Shown: positions 1 through 5,469, counted from the first letter of the stretch. The stretch: DNA of 7,769 bases from an uncultured Porticoccus sp. (GCA_950063125.1 CATLZI010000096.1:1-7769), one strand, 5' to 3'. The notes: generated from the sequence alone by a model not told the origin. Made by a program: numbers and translations.

Positions 1-91
1 TTGACCTGCCTTGCGACTCACCACCACAGGCAGCCAGCAGGGGGAGCATGATCAACCCTAACGTTAGGCCTTTTAATTGCGATAACTTCAT
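1..91 (-). CDS. Lipoprotein, N-terminal part only (gene runs off the left edge)
   Basis: Thirty codons are visible. The start is ATG at 91-89, with a strong GGAGG Shine-Dalgarno (97-101 on the plus strand) five bases upstream. The peptide has a basic start (MKLSQLK), a hydrophobic stretch and a clear lipobox LLAAC-GG, with the lipidated cysteine at residue 22, so the mature protein should be anchored in the inner or outer membrane. The following residues (GGESQGRS) look like a flexible linker. It lies 123 bp downstream of the small exported-protein gene on the same strand, so both probably belong to one leftward operon. In copper/silver loci this position is often taken by an outer-membrane factor or periplasmic adaptor of an RND efflux pump, both frequently lipoproteins. 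That is inference from context; the visible part does not identify the family. Confidence 0.8.
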   Translation of the reverse strand, partial: MKLSQLKGLTLGLIMLPLLAACGGESQGRS

Positions 92-96
92 ATTTG

Positions 97-115
97 CCTC
101 CGGCGATAAATCGCC
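97..115 (-). promoter_or_regulatory. Shine-Dalgarno with adjoining inverted repeat before the lipoprotein gene
   Basis: The GGAGG Shine-Dalgarno (101-97, minus strand) decides the lipoprotein start. Directly upstream of it, 102-115 reads GGCGAT-AA-ATCGCC on the plus strand, two perfect 6-bp arms. In mRNA this could form a small hairpin abutting the ribosome-binding site, or in DNA a small operator. The short loop makes the hairpin only modestly stable, and its function is not known. Confidence 0.45.
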
Positions 116-214
116 AATCAATTTCAGCTTCCGGCAACACGGTTGTGTGTATGCCCCTGCCCTACTGGACTGGGCACCTTGCCTGGGGTTTCTGGACAAA
201 TTGCGCCTGTGAAA

Positions 215-595
215 TCAGGCGATGGGAGGCCTTAGGAAAAGAAAAACCGGCGCCGGCGGCAAGACAATGGGATGGGAAGCGATGCCAGTAGAGCGATTGT
301 CCGATGCCATTGGTGCAGCCATGGTTGATGCCAGCAACTGCATCGGCAAGGCACATCCTCCTGTCAGCGAACACTCCTCCCCCGGTCGATCAACGTTGCA
401 AAAATCCGCTTCAACATCCTGTTCATGGACAGGATGTACCGAAGTGTTCCCACCCTGGTGACAGGGAGTATTTTGCTGCGATGCTAATGCTCCTGCCCCC
501 ACGCCACTGAGACCGCAGGTTAGCGCAACCGCTTCCGCAGTCTGTGTCAGCAACACCACTACCAACAGCGTGACAATACCTGTGTAGAAGTTCAC
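215..595 (-). CDS. Small exported Cys/His/Met-containing protein, likely head of a metal-efflux operon
   Basis: A 126-residue protein starting with GTG at 595-593; an in-frame TGA lies immediately upstream, so no longer start exists, and GGTGGA about five bases upstream serves as ribosome-binding site. Residues 1-22 form a signal peptide or membrane anchor, with a plausible cleavage after TAEA. The mature part is low in predicted structure and has five cysteines (27, 45, 66, 75, 81), histidines 46, 54 and 57 and several methionines, and ends in FLFLRPPIA. This architecture (signal, thiol-rich middle, Pro-rich tail ending in RPPI) resembles small hypothetical proteins that precede copper/silver RND-efflux genes in Pseudomonas- and Marinobacter-like bacteria. 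A periplasmic metal-binding role is inferred. Its reverse complement holds overlapping open frames that look like shadows. It lies upstream of the lipoprotein gene and downstream of the palindromic operator at 722-759. Confidence 0.65.
   Translation of the reverse strand: MNFYTGIVTLLVVVLLTQTAEAVALTCGLSGVGAGALASQQNTPCHQGGNTSVHPVHEQDVEADFCNVDRPGEECSLTGGCALPMQLLASTMAAPMASDNRSTGIASHPIVLPPAPVFLFLRPPIA
409..444. repeat. Near-palindrome / hairpin inside the exported-protein gene
   Basis: ACATCCTGT (414-422) faces its exact complement ACAGGATGT (429-437) across a 6-bp centre, in which two of the three pairs also match, giving 11 of 12 symmetric pairs. CTTC (409-412) and GAAG (441-444) can extend the stem past small bulges. 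On the minus strand it encodes residues 53-61 (VHPVHEQDV). It has no T-run, so it is not a classical terminator. It may be an mRNA structure or an intragenic protein site. Confidence 0.5.
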
Positions 596-690
596 TCAGT
601 TCCACCCATTTTTGCACCGCCCTTTTTAATGTCCCCCGTGACCCCTGACAAAGCCCATCCACCAAGGCATTTAGGATGAACACGTCGATG

Positions 691-696
691 GATATG
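691..696 (-). promoter_or_regulatory. Candidate -10 element for the leftward operon
   Basis: On the minus strand this reads CATATC (4 of 6 to TATAAT), about 47 bp from the centre of the palindrome at 722-759. That fits an activator site centred near -55, as known for CusR-type response regulators in front of promoters with weak -35 boxes. The expected -35 (CCCTGT) is indeed poor. The leader to the GTG start at 595 would be about 90 nt. Assigned by position only. Confidence 0.3.
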
Positions 697-721
697 GTAA
701 GTAATTGTCACCAACAGGGAG

Positions 722-759
722 ATTACCCCAGGATTACATCTTTGTAATCCTGGGGTAAT
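722..759. promoter_or_regulatory. Perfect 17-bp-arm palindrome, probable copper-type response-regulator operator
   Basis: The left arm ATTACCCCAGGATTACA (722-738) and its exact complement (743-759) flank a TCTT centre. The inner part, GATTACA-TCTT-TGTAATC, fits the ATTACA-N4-TGTAAT pattern I associate with CusR/CopR/PcoR-type OmpR-family regulators of copper operons in Pseudomonas-like bacteria. The outer ACCCC/GGGGT continues the symmetry beyond what such a box needs. Neither side has a T-run, so an intrinsic terminator is unlikely. Its place between divergent transcription units fits an operator acting on the leftward operon, possibly on both. No two-component genes are in the window, so the cognate regulator would lie outside. 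Confidence 0.6.
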
Positions 760-781
760 GCTGCCGACAGGGGACAAGCTC

Positions 782-787
782 TACTAT
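782..787 (+). promoter_or_regulatory. Candidate -10 element for rightward transcription from the palindrome
   Basis: TACTAT matches TATAAT at four of six positions, including the key TA and final T. Its centre is about 44 bp right of the palindrome centre, mirroring the leftward candidate. No good -35 lies 16-18 bp upstream, as expected for an activator-dependent promoter. If real, it would give a second, longer transcript into merR. This is a positional argument only. Confidence 0.25.
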
Positions 788-882
788 CAACATTAAACGG
801 GTCTCCAATTTTTCTGACGAGGCATGCATGAGAATTGCAACAGAAACCCCACCCATAAAATTTCAGAGACCTCAGCATACAC

Positions 883-913
883 TTGACCTGTGCGCTGGAC
901 ACAGGTTCATCAT
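883..913 (+). promoter_or_regulatory. MerR-family promoter/operator upstream of the regulator gene
   Basis: TTGACC (-35, 883-888) is followed by a 19-bp spacer and CATCAT (-10, 908-913, 4 of 6). The spacer region carries the dyad ACCTGTG (886-892), seven bases, CACAGGT (900-906). The over-long 19-bp spacer and the 7-7-7 dyad starting within the -35 box are the hallmarks of MerR-activated promoters; the E. coli copA promoter bound by CueR has the same geometry (ACCTTCC-N7-GGAAGGT). Transcription should start near 920, leaving about 113 nt of leader before the merR start. The obvious ligand is the MerR-family protein encoded next, implying autoregulation of the whole run. In the other direction the -10 is poor. 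Confidence 0.85.
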
Positions 914-1032
914 TATCCACAGTACTGTACCAAAACTCATGTTTAAGACCTGGCAGTTTGACACAGATCAAGGCGACGTTTTAAGCGCGGGTCTAACATT
1001 GCAGGTAACACTGAGCGAAGAGAACTTGCCAA

Positions 1033-1452
1033 ATGCACGTCAATCAACTGGCCAGGGATATAGGGGTGACCGGGGACACCGTGCGCTATTACACCCGTAT
1101 TGGATTCCTGAACCCGGTAAAGAATCCTGTCAACGGCTACAAGGAATACAGTCCAAAAGACAGGCGACTTCTTCGGTTTATCCTGAGCGCCAGACAACTG
1201 GGGTTTTCGGTAAATGATATTGGCCAGATCCTCCATACCGCCGACCAGGGTATTTCCCCTTGTCCTCTGGCCAGACGGCTTATTCAGCAGCGACTGGAGG
1301 AGAACGGAAAAAGCTTTCGAGACAGTGCACAGTTACGGCAGCGCATGCTCAGCGCCGTCGCAACATGGAATCAGAAGCCTGACCGAGCTCCTACGGGAGA
1401 CATGGTCTGTCATCTGATCGAAGAATTCAGTGATGGCGAACATACCAGTTGA
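1033..1452 (+). CDS. MerR-family metal-responsive transcriptional regulator
   Basis: A 139-residue protein of normal family length. Residues 1-70 are the winged-helix DNA-binding part (QLARDIGVTGDTVRYYTRIGFL, then NGYKEYS and RQLGFS), and residues 78-112 should form the long antiparallel dimer helix. Possible metal ligands are C77, at the start of the dimer helix, and C126-H127 near the C-terminus. In an ungapped alignment with E. coli CueR, G35-Y36 and G57-F58 coincide and C77 falls on CueR S77. Cysteine there is typical of divalent-metal sensors (ZntR, MerR), while Cu(I)/Ag/Au sensors have serine. The CueR C112/C120 loop is absent, as is the middle cysteine of mercury MerR. The metal is therefore uncertain. 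The start fits the family; the Shine-Dalgarno (AAGAGAA) is weak. It probably controls the dyad at 883-913 and the genes after it. Confidence 0.93.
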   Translation: MHVNQLARDIGVTGDTVRYYTRIGFLNPVKNPVNGYKEYSPKDRRLLRFILSARQLGFSVNDIGQILHTADQGISPCPLARRLIQQRLEENGKSFRDSAQLRQRMLSAVATWNQKPDRAPTGDMVCHLIEEFSDGEHTS

Positions 1453-1541
1453 AGAAACGTTCAGACCTGAAAATCATTAAAGGTCGGGGTGGTGGCACAA
1501 AAATTAGTTGATTCTGGTGTCGCGGAAAGAGGAATAAACGA

Positions 1542-2162
1542 ATGCATGTAGGTGCTTGGGGTTTGGCGGTTATCGTCACCGTCGTTGTCTCGTGGTTGAT
1601 GTACCGCTATCTGGCGCCGGACAGCTGGAAAGAGTGGACGCGCGCGGGCGTACTTCAGGCTTTCATTATTGCCTTTTACGCCGAGATGTACGGCTTTCCC
1701 CTGACCATCTACTTTCTCGCGCGGTTTTTCGGCCTCGACCTGGCCTGGGGCGAAGGCGGCAACCTGTGGGCGCAACTGTTTGGCACACCTACCGCTCACA
1801 TCGTTGCGATGCTGATCGGCTATAGCCTGGTGTTCTTCGGCGCAACCCTGGTCGCTGACGGCTGGCGCCGCATTCACCTGGCGCGACGCAGTACGATACT
1901 GATGACCGATGGCATCTATGCGCACGTTCGTCATCCACAATACACGGGTCTGTTTCTCATCGTCTTCGGCGAAGGGGTTGTGCACTGGCCAACCATTCTC
2001 TCTGTGATTGCGTTTCCAGTGATTTTGCTGGCCTACACGCTACTGGCTCGCAAGGAGGAGCGTCAGATGCTGGAACAGTTCGGCGACGAATACCGCCACT
2101 ATCAACAGCGGGTTCCGATGTTCTTCCCCAATATCAATGATCTACTGCGACAGGAGTCTTGA
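1542..2162 (+). CDS. Isoprenylcysteine carboxyl methyltransferase (ICMT)-type membrane protein
   Basis: A 206-residue integral membrane protein with about five hydrophobic segments (roughly 4-22, 36-62, 84-105, 133-148, 150-168). The C-terminal half has the ICMT/PEMT-like SAM-binding signature: GIYAHVRHPQYTG (124-136) followed by RKEERQMLEQFGDEY (170-184) and a VPMFFP tail. The AEMYGFPLTIYFL segment (47-59) marks a bacterial subfamily often found beside metal-resistance genes. Eukaryotic ICMT methylates prenylated cysteines; bacteria lack that substrate class, so the real substrate is unknown and could be a lipid or small thiol. The start has GAGGA about eight bases upstream. It follows merR by 89 bp and its stop abuts the next start (TGAATG), indicating co-expression with the small protein and copA. 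Confidence 0.85.
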   Translation: MHVGAWGLAVIVTVVVSWLMYRYLAPDSWKEWTRAGVLQAFIIAFYAEMYGFPLTIYFLARFFGLDLAWGEGGNLWAQLFGTPTAHIVAMLIGYSLVFFGATLVADGWRRIHLARRSTILMTDGIYAHVRHPQYTGLFLIVFGEGVVHWPTILSVIAFPVILLAYTLLARKEERQMLEQFGDEYRHYQQRVPMFFPNINDLLRQES

Positions 2163-2288
2163 ATGAACCTAGAAATCACGACCATCATCAGCGGTATTGT
2201 CCTGTTGCTTGTTTTCGCCCTTGTGGGTTGGAACCTGCGACGCAAGCGATCGAATTCTGAAAAGTCAGGAAGCAAAAATGAGCACTGA
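2163..2288 (+). CDS. 41-residue single-span membrane protein between the methyltransferase and copA
   Basis: The ATG follows directly on the stop of the methyltransferase gene (TGAATG), with a good AGGAG (2152-2156) six bases upstream, and the frame ends at a TGA 11 bp inside copA. The product begins MNLEITTIISGIVLLLVFAL, giving one transmembrane segment at about residues 6-23, followed by W24-N25-L26-R27-R28-K29-R30 and a polar tail (SNSEKSGSKNEH). By the positive-inside rule the N-terminus faces out and the basic tail is cytoplasmic. Tight spacing on both sides, a proper ribosome-binding site and a coherent membrane topology argue that it is a real gene, translationally coupled to copA. It may be a small accessory or stabilising subunit of the ATPase. 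I do not recognise a family. Confidence 0.7.
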   Translation: MNLEITTIISGIVLLLVFALVGWNLRRKRSNSEKSGSKNEH

Positions 2289-4782
2289 AGCAAAGCAGAC
2301 AACAGCACTGGCACGGCTGACTGTGCCGGGCATGGGATCAGACCATTGCGCCGGCATTGTAAAAACCTCGCTGAAGCGTCTGGACGGTGTGGATGAAATT
2401 ACCACCAACATTGCCGCTCATCGCGTGGAGGCCCACTACGATCCCAGCAAGCTCGAACTGAGCGATATCCGCACAGCCGTGGAAAAGGTAGGCTACGATG
2501 TCGCCTCGGCCAGTAGCTCCGGAGCTGGCAAAGGCGTCCAGCTAATTGTCCCGGGCATGGGCTCGGATCACTGCGCCGGTATTGTGCGCGAGTCTCTCCA
2601 GCGGCTCGACGGCATCACGCACATCAGCACCAGTATCGCTAGTCACAAGGTTCACGTTAAGGTGACCGATGGCGGCCCCAGTGCTGACCAGCTCAGACAA
2701 GCGGTGGAAAAAGCCGGTTACGACGTTGCCCAGGTCTCTTCCGAGGCTGAGGATGACGATGCGGGTAAGGATGCCGATATCGAAGACGCCTACTTGAATC
2801 AGGCTTTGAAACGCCTTTGGATCGCCGGGATACCGACAACACTGATTATGGTGTTGATGATCCCGCACATGTTCTGGAAACCGATCCCCGGTTATCTTTT
2901 GATTGTGGCCCTGTTGGCGTTTCCGGTGGTTTTTCTATATGGCGGCGCAGCCACTCACAAGTCCACCTGGCGCTCGCTCACCAACCGCACCTTCAACATG
3001 GATGTACTGATTTCCATGGGCAGCGTTCCGCCCTACCTGATCGGCCTGGCAGGCTTTTTCGTCACCATGACGTCATTCATTGAAATGGCCGCCACCATCA
3101 TGACCTTTCACCTATTGGGGCGCTATCTTGAGGCCAAAGCCAAGGGCCGTGCATCTCAGGCGATCCGAAAATTATTAACCTTGGGCGCCAAGACCGCACG
3201 GGTCGAACGCGATGGCCAGGAGCAGGAAGTTCCCGTCAAGGAACTGCAACCGGGCGACATCATGGTGATCCGCCCCGGTGACAAGGTGCCGACGGATGGC
3301 GAAGTGGTAGAAGGCGAGAGCCATCTGGATGAATCGATTGCCACCGGCGAGTCGGTTCCGGTGTATAAATCTCCGGGCGATACCGTCATTGGCGCGACCA
3401 TCAATAAAGAGGGACGTTTACGGGTCAAGGCCACCAAGGTGGGCGGCGATACCTTTTTGTCCCAGGTGATCAAACTGGTAGAACAGGCCCAAGGCTCGCG
3501 AGTGCCCATTCAGGAATTCGCCGACCGCATGACGGGGCGTTTTGTGCCCATCGTCATTCTGATTGCCCTGGCAAGCTTTGCGGTGTGGTTTGTTGCCGCC
3601 GACAGCCTGCGCCCCATACTTGCATGGGGCGCGGATTTTCTGCCCTGGGTTGATCAAACGGCGACCACACCAGTACTGGCTACTCTCGCCGCCATTGCGG
3701 TTCTGGTTATTGCCTGCCCCTGCGCTCTGGGCTTGGCGACACCCACCGCGCTTATGGTGGGCTCGGGTATTGGCGCCGAGCGAGGCATTCTGATTCGCTC
3801 CGGCGAGGCTATTCAAACCTTCAAAGACGTCAAGGTGATGGTGCTTGATAAAACCGGCACTATCACACGGGGCGAGCCCAAACTGACTGAAGTGGTTACG
3901 GCCAACAATGTCACAGAACAACAACTGCTGCAGTGGGCCGCGACGGTGGAAAATGCCTCTGAGCACCCCATTGCCCGCGCCATTGTCGAAGGCGCCCGCG
4001 AGCGTCAGGTGAGCCCGGGGGAGGTCAAAGAATTTCGTTCCACTGGCGCACGCGGCGTATCCGGCAAAGTCGATGGTGCGTTGGTTCTGATTGGCAACCG
4101 CAAATTGCTGAACGAAGAAGGAGTAAGCGGTCTAGAGGCGTTGGACGAGGATCTGGACAGCCTGGAAGGGCGCGGCCGCACCGCCGTACTGGTCGCTGTC
4201 GATGGGAAAGCGTGTGGCATTGTCGCGGTGGCCGACACCATCAAAGAGGAATCAGTAGCCGCTATACGCGGCATGCATGAGTTGGGCCTGCATGTGGTAA
4301 TGATCACCGGCGACAACGAACGTGCGGCGCGCGCTGTTGCCGAGGAGGTGGGTATCGACGAAGTGCAGGCCGGGGTACTTCCGGAAGGCAAGGTGGATGC
4401 AATTCGTCAGCTGCAGAAAAAGCATGGCAATCATGTCGCCATGGTCGGCGATGGCATCAATGATGCGCCAGCGCTGAAACAGGCAAACGTGGGTATTGCC
4501 ATAGGTGCCGGCGCTGATGTGGCCATTGAGGCGGCCGATGTGACTCTGGTTCGCGGTGAGCTGACCGGTGTAGTGGAAGCCATGCACCTCTCCCGGGCCC
4601 CCTTTGGGAAAATTGTTCAGAACCTGATTTGGGCGAGTGCCTACAATGTGGCCGCTATACCCATCGCCGCCGTCGGGTTACTGCACCCCATGATCGGCGT
4701 GATCGCCATGACCGTGAGCTCGTTATCAGTCATCGGCAATTCAATTCTTCTTAAGCGTGTAAAGCTGAGTGTCGATAAATGA
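2278..4782 (+). CDS. copA: Copper-translocating P1B-type ATPase
   Basis: An 834-residue inner-membrane pump that uses ATP to export Cu(I). Start ATG 2278 with AGGA (2267-2270); a longer in-frame reading from 2197 has a non-ATG start and overlaps the 41-aa gene. Two heavy-metal-associated domains (about 11-76 and 87-152) precede eight expected membrane segments. Motifs: TGES 356-359 (actuator domain), CPC 480-482 (metal site), DKTGT 524-528 (phosphorylated D524), HP 563-564, GDGIND 724-729. The late membrane ligands Y789-N790-x4-P and M811-x2-S-S match the Cu(I) P1B-1 subgroup. Oddities: both N-terminal domains have GMGSDHC where GMxCxxC is usual, and the loop before the CPC helix (about 440-465) looks longer than in E. 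coli CopA. It is flanked by small membrane proteins and probably induced through the upstream MerR promoter. Silver is a possible co-substrate. Confidence 0.96.
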   Translation: MSTEAKQTTALARLTVPGMGSDHCAGIVKTSLKRLDGVDEITTNIAAHRVEAHYDPSKLELSDIRTAVEKVGYDVASASSSGAGKGVQLIVPGMGSDHCAGIVRESLQRLDGITHISTSIASHKVHVKVTDGGPSADQLRQAVEKAGYDVAQVSSEAEDDDAGKDADIEDAYLNQALKRLWIAGIPTTLIMVLMIPHMFWKPIPGYLLIVALLAFPVVFLYGGAATHKSTWRSLTNRTFNMDVLISMGSVPPYLIGLAGFFVTMTSFIEMAATIMTFHLLGRYLEAKAKGRASQAIRKLLTLGAKTARVERDGQEQEVPVKELQPGDIMVIRPGDKVPTDGEVVEGESHLDESIATGESVPVYKSPGDTVIGATINKEGRLRVKATKVGGDTFLSQVIKLVEQAQGSRVPIQEFADRMTGRFVPIVILIALASFAVWFVAADSLRPILAWGADFLPWVDQTATTPVLATLAAIAVLVIACPCALGLATPTALMVGSGIGAERGILIRSGEAIQTFKDVKVMVLDKTGTITRGEPKLTEVVTANNVTEQQLLQWAATVENASEHPIARAIVEGARERQVSPGEVKEFRSTGARGVSGKVDGALVLIGNRKLLNEEGVSGLEALDEDLDSLEGRGRTAVLVAVDGKACGIVAVADTIKEESVAAIRGMHELGLHVVMITGDNERAARAVAEEVGIDEVQAGVLPEGKVDAIRQLQKKHGNHVAMVGDGINDAPALKQANVGIAIGAGADVAIEAADVTLVRGELTGVVEAMHLSRAPFGKIVQNLIWASAYNVAAIPIAAVGLLHPMIGVIAMTVSSLSVIGNSILLKRVKLSVDK
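2308..2733 (+). repeat. Tandem duplicated HMA-type domains in copA (about 2308-2505 and 2536-2733)
   Basis: Two copies of about 66 residues share VPGMGSDHCAGIV, then a charged helix with LxRLDG, and end in A-VEK-GYDVA. They are separated by a short SSSGAGKG-type linker. The likeness extends well past the metal motif, so the pair looks like an internal duplication within this ATPase lineage. Synonymous differences in the shared motif show that the duplication is not recent. Confidence 0.85.
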
Positions 4783-4831
4783 TTCGATTTCACACCGATA
4801 GAGGCCGCTACCTCGGCACTGGAGAAACCTA

Positions 4832-5107
4832 ATGGCTAACAAACCCGGTTACTGGAACAGCCTTCACGGATTTGCGACGATCTTGTTGGTTGGCGCAGCG
4901 CTTTACTTTCTATTTGTAGAGCACGGAGCGCACGTCTTTCCGTTTCTCCCCTACCTGATCATTCTCCTCTGTCCGTTAATGCACCTTTTTATGCATAAGG
5001 GGCACGGTCACGGAGAAAGCGGGCATGGCGAACACAACCACCAGGACACGGAGCAAGCTTACCGCCGCGGCCTGGAAGAAGGCCGAAAGGAGGCTGACAG
5101 AAAATGA
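4832..5107 (+). CDS. DUF2933 family membrane protein with His-rich tail
   Basis: A 91-residue protein with two hydrophobic segments (about 12-29 and 33-53), followed by a histidine-rich stretch from H51 to H70 (HLFMHKGHGHG, then GHGEHNH) and a charged C-terminal helix (EQAYRRGLEEGRKEADRK). The CPLMHLFMH motif at the end of the second segment is typical of DUF2933, a family of unknown function common in copper/silver loci. M50, H51, M54, H55 and the following histidines suggest metal binding at a membrane face. The start has GGAGA six bases upstream. It lies 49 bp after copA and overlaps the next gene by four bases (ATGA), so it is translationally coupled to it. A role as copper carrier or accessory of the ATPase is inference. 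Confidence 0.85.
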   Translation: MANKPGYWNSLHGFATILLVGAALYFLFVEHGAHVFPFLPYLIILLCPLMHLFMHKGHGHGESGHGEHNHQDTEQAYRRGLEEGRKEADRK

Positions 5108-5469
5108 AGCATAAAGAGCATCGCCTGGGAGTTTCGGAAGTTAACTTGGTGACCCGTCACCTCGGGCTTAAGCGACCCATCAATACCGAGAAACTGACCG
5201 AAGCCATTGCGGAAATCGATCAGCTCTATGGCTTGGATGATATCGCCTTTGTCGAGACATCCGACCGGCTCGATTTCTCCTATGACGCATCGCGGCTATG
5301 CCTCCAGTGTGTGGAGGACATCCTTATCAAGTTCGGCATTCCAATCAAGCAGGATTGGTGGACGCGCTTCAAAGAGGAGTATTACCTGTTCGTCGACCAA
5401 AACGTTAAAGACAACGCCCAACATGAACCCTGGAGTTGCCACCGAGTACCTCCGCACAATCGAAAATAG
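5104..5469 (+). CDS. Unrecognised 121-residue soluble protein, possibly HMA-like fold
   Basis: It starts at the ATG overlapping the DUF2933 stop, with a strong AAGGAGG (5087-5093) ten bases upstream. There is no signal peptide or membrane segment. The order of likely elements is strand (SEVNLVTRHL), helix (TEKLTEAIAEIDQLYG), two strands (DIAFVETSD, RLDFSYD) and helix (LCLQCVEDILIKFGIPI), which resembles the ferredoxin-like fold of small metal-binding domains; a CxxC (C66-C69) opens the second helix rather than the first. The C-terminal part is aromatic and charged (DWWTRFKEEYYLFVD) and ends in EPWSCHRVPP, with C112-H113 as another candidate ligand pair. I do not recognise a named family. The operon position between DUF2933 and the phosphorylase suggests a metal-linked role, for instance a cytoplasmic copper binder, but this is inference. 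Confidence 0.75.
   Translation: MKHKEHRLGVSEVNLVTRHLGLKRPINTEKLTEAIAEIDQLYGLDDIAFVETSDRLDFSYDASRLCLQCVEDILIKFGIPIKQDWWTRFKEEYYLFVDQNVKDNAQHEPWSCHRVPPHNRK

Larger units (their letters stand above)
596..1032. other. Divergent intergenic regulatory region without a convincing gene
   Basis: This 437-bp stretch separates the leftward exported-protein/lipoprotein pair from the rightward merR-copA run. It holds the 17-bp-arm palindrome at 722-759, candidate -10 elements on either side (691-696 minus, 782-787 plus) and the MerR-type promoter at 883-913. A TTGACA at 958-963 has no good -10 partner. An open frame starts at 828 (ATG, GAGG five bases upstream) but runs on into merR in another frame and matches no family I know. 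I see no tRNA, terminator or mobile-element end here. Confidence 0.6.

Noticed and set aside
57..68. 12-bp palindrome CCTAACGTTAGG in the lipoprotein signal sequence
   Set aside because: Short, within coding sequence, and unsupported by other signals; could be chance.
722..759. Intrinsic terminator
   Set aside because: The stem is perfect but no T-run follows on either strand, and it lies upstream of both divergent units.
723..971. 82-aa minus-strand frame across the intergenic region
   Set aside because: It runs through the MerR dyad and the palindrome, has no recognisable domain and lacks a convincing ribosome-binding site.
958..986. Second sigma-70 promoter for merR starting from TTGACA at 958
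   Set aside because: The hexamer 17 bp downstream is TTAAGC, a poor -10, and no other close match exists at usable spacing.
828..1217. 129-aa plus-strand frame as a gene
   Set aside because: Its second half lies in another frame over the clearly real MerR DNA-binding region, and it has no recognisable domain; mentioned only as a low-interest finding.
1464..1485. GACCT-N12-AGGTC dyad after merR as a second MerR operator
   Set aside because: The arms are only five bases and no TTGACC-like -35 or -10 lies at the right distance on either strand.
1461..1985. 174-aa minus-strand frame opposite the methyltransferase
   Set aside because: It mirrors a well-supported membrane protein gene; the composition is that of an antisense shadow.
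2197..2277. N-terminal extension of CopA from a non-ATG start at 2197
   Set aside because: The 27 extra residues have no HMA character, overlap the coupled 41-aa gene in another frame, and ATG 2278 has its own Shine-Dalgarno at 2267-2270.
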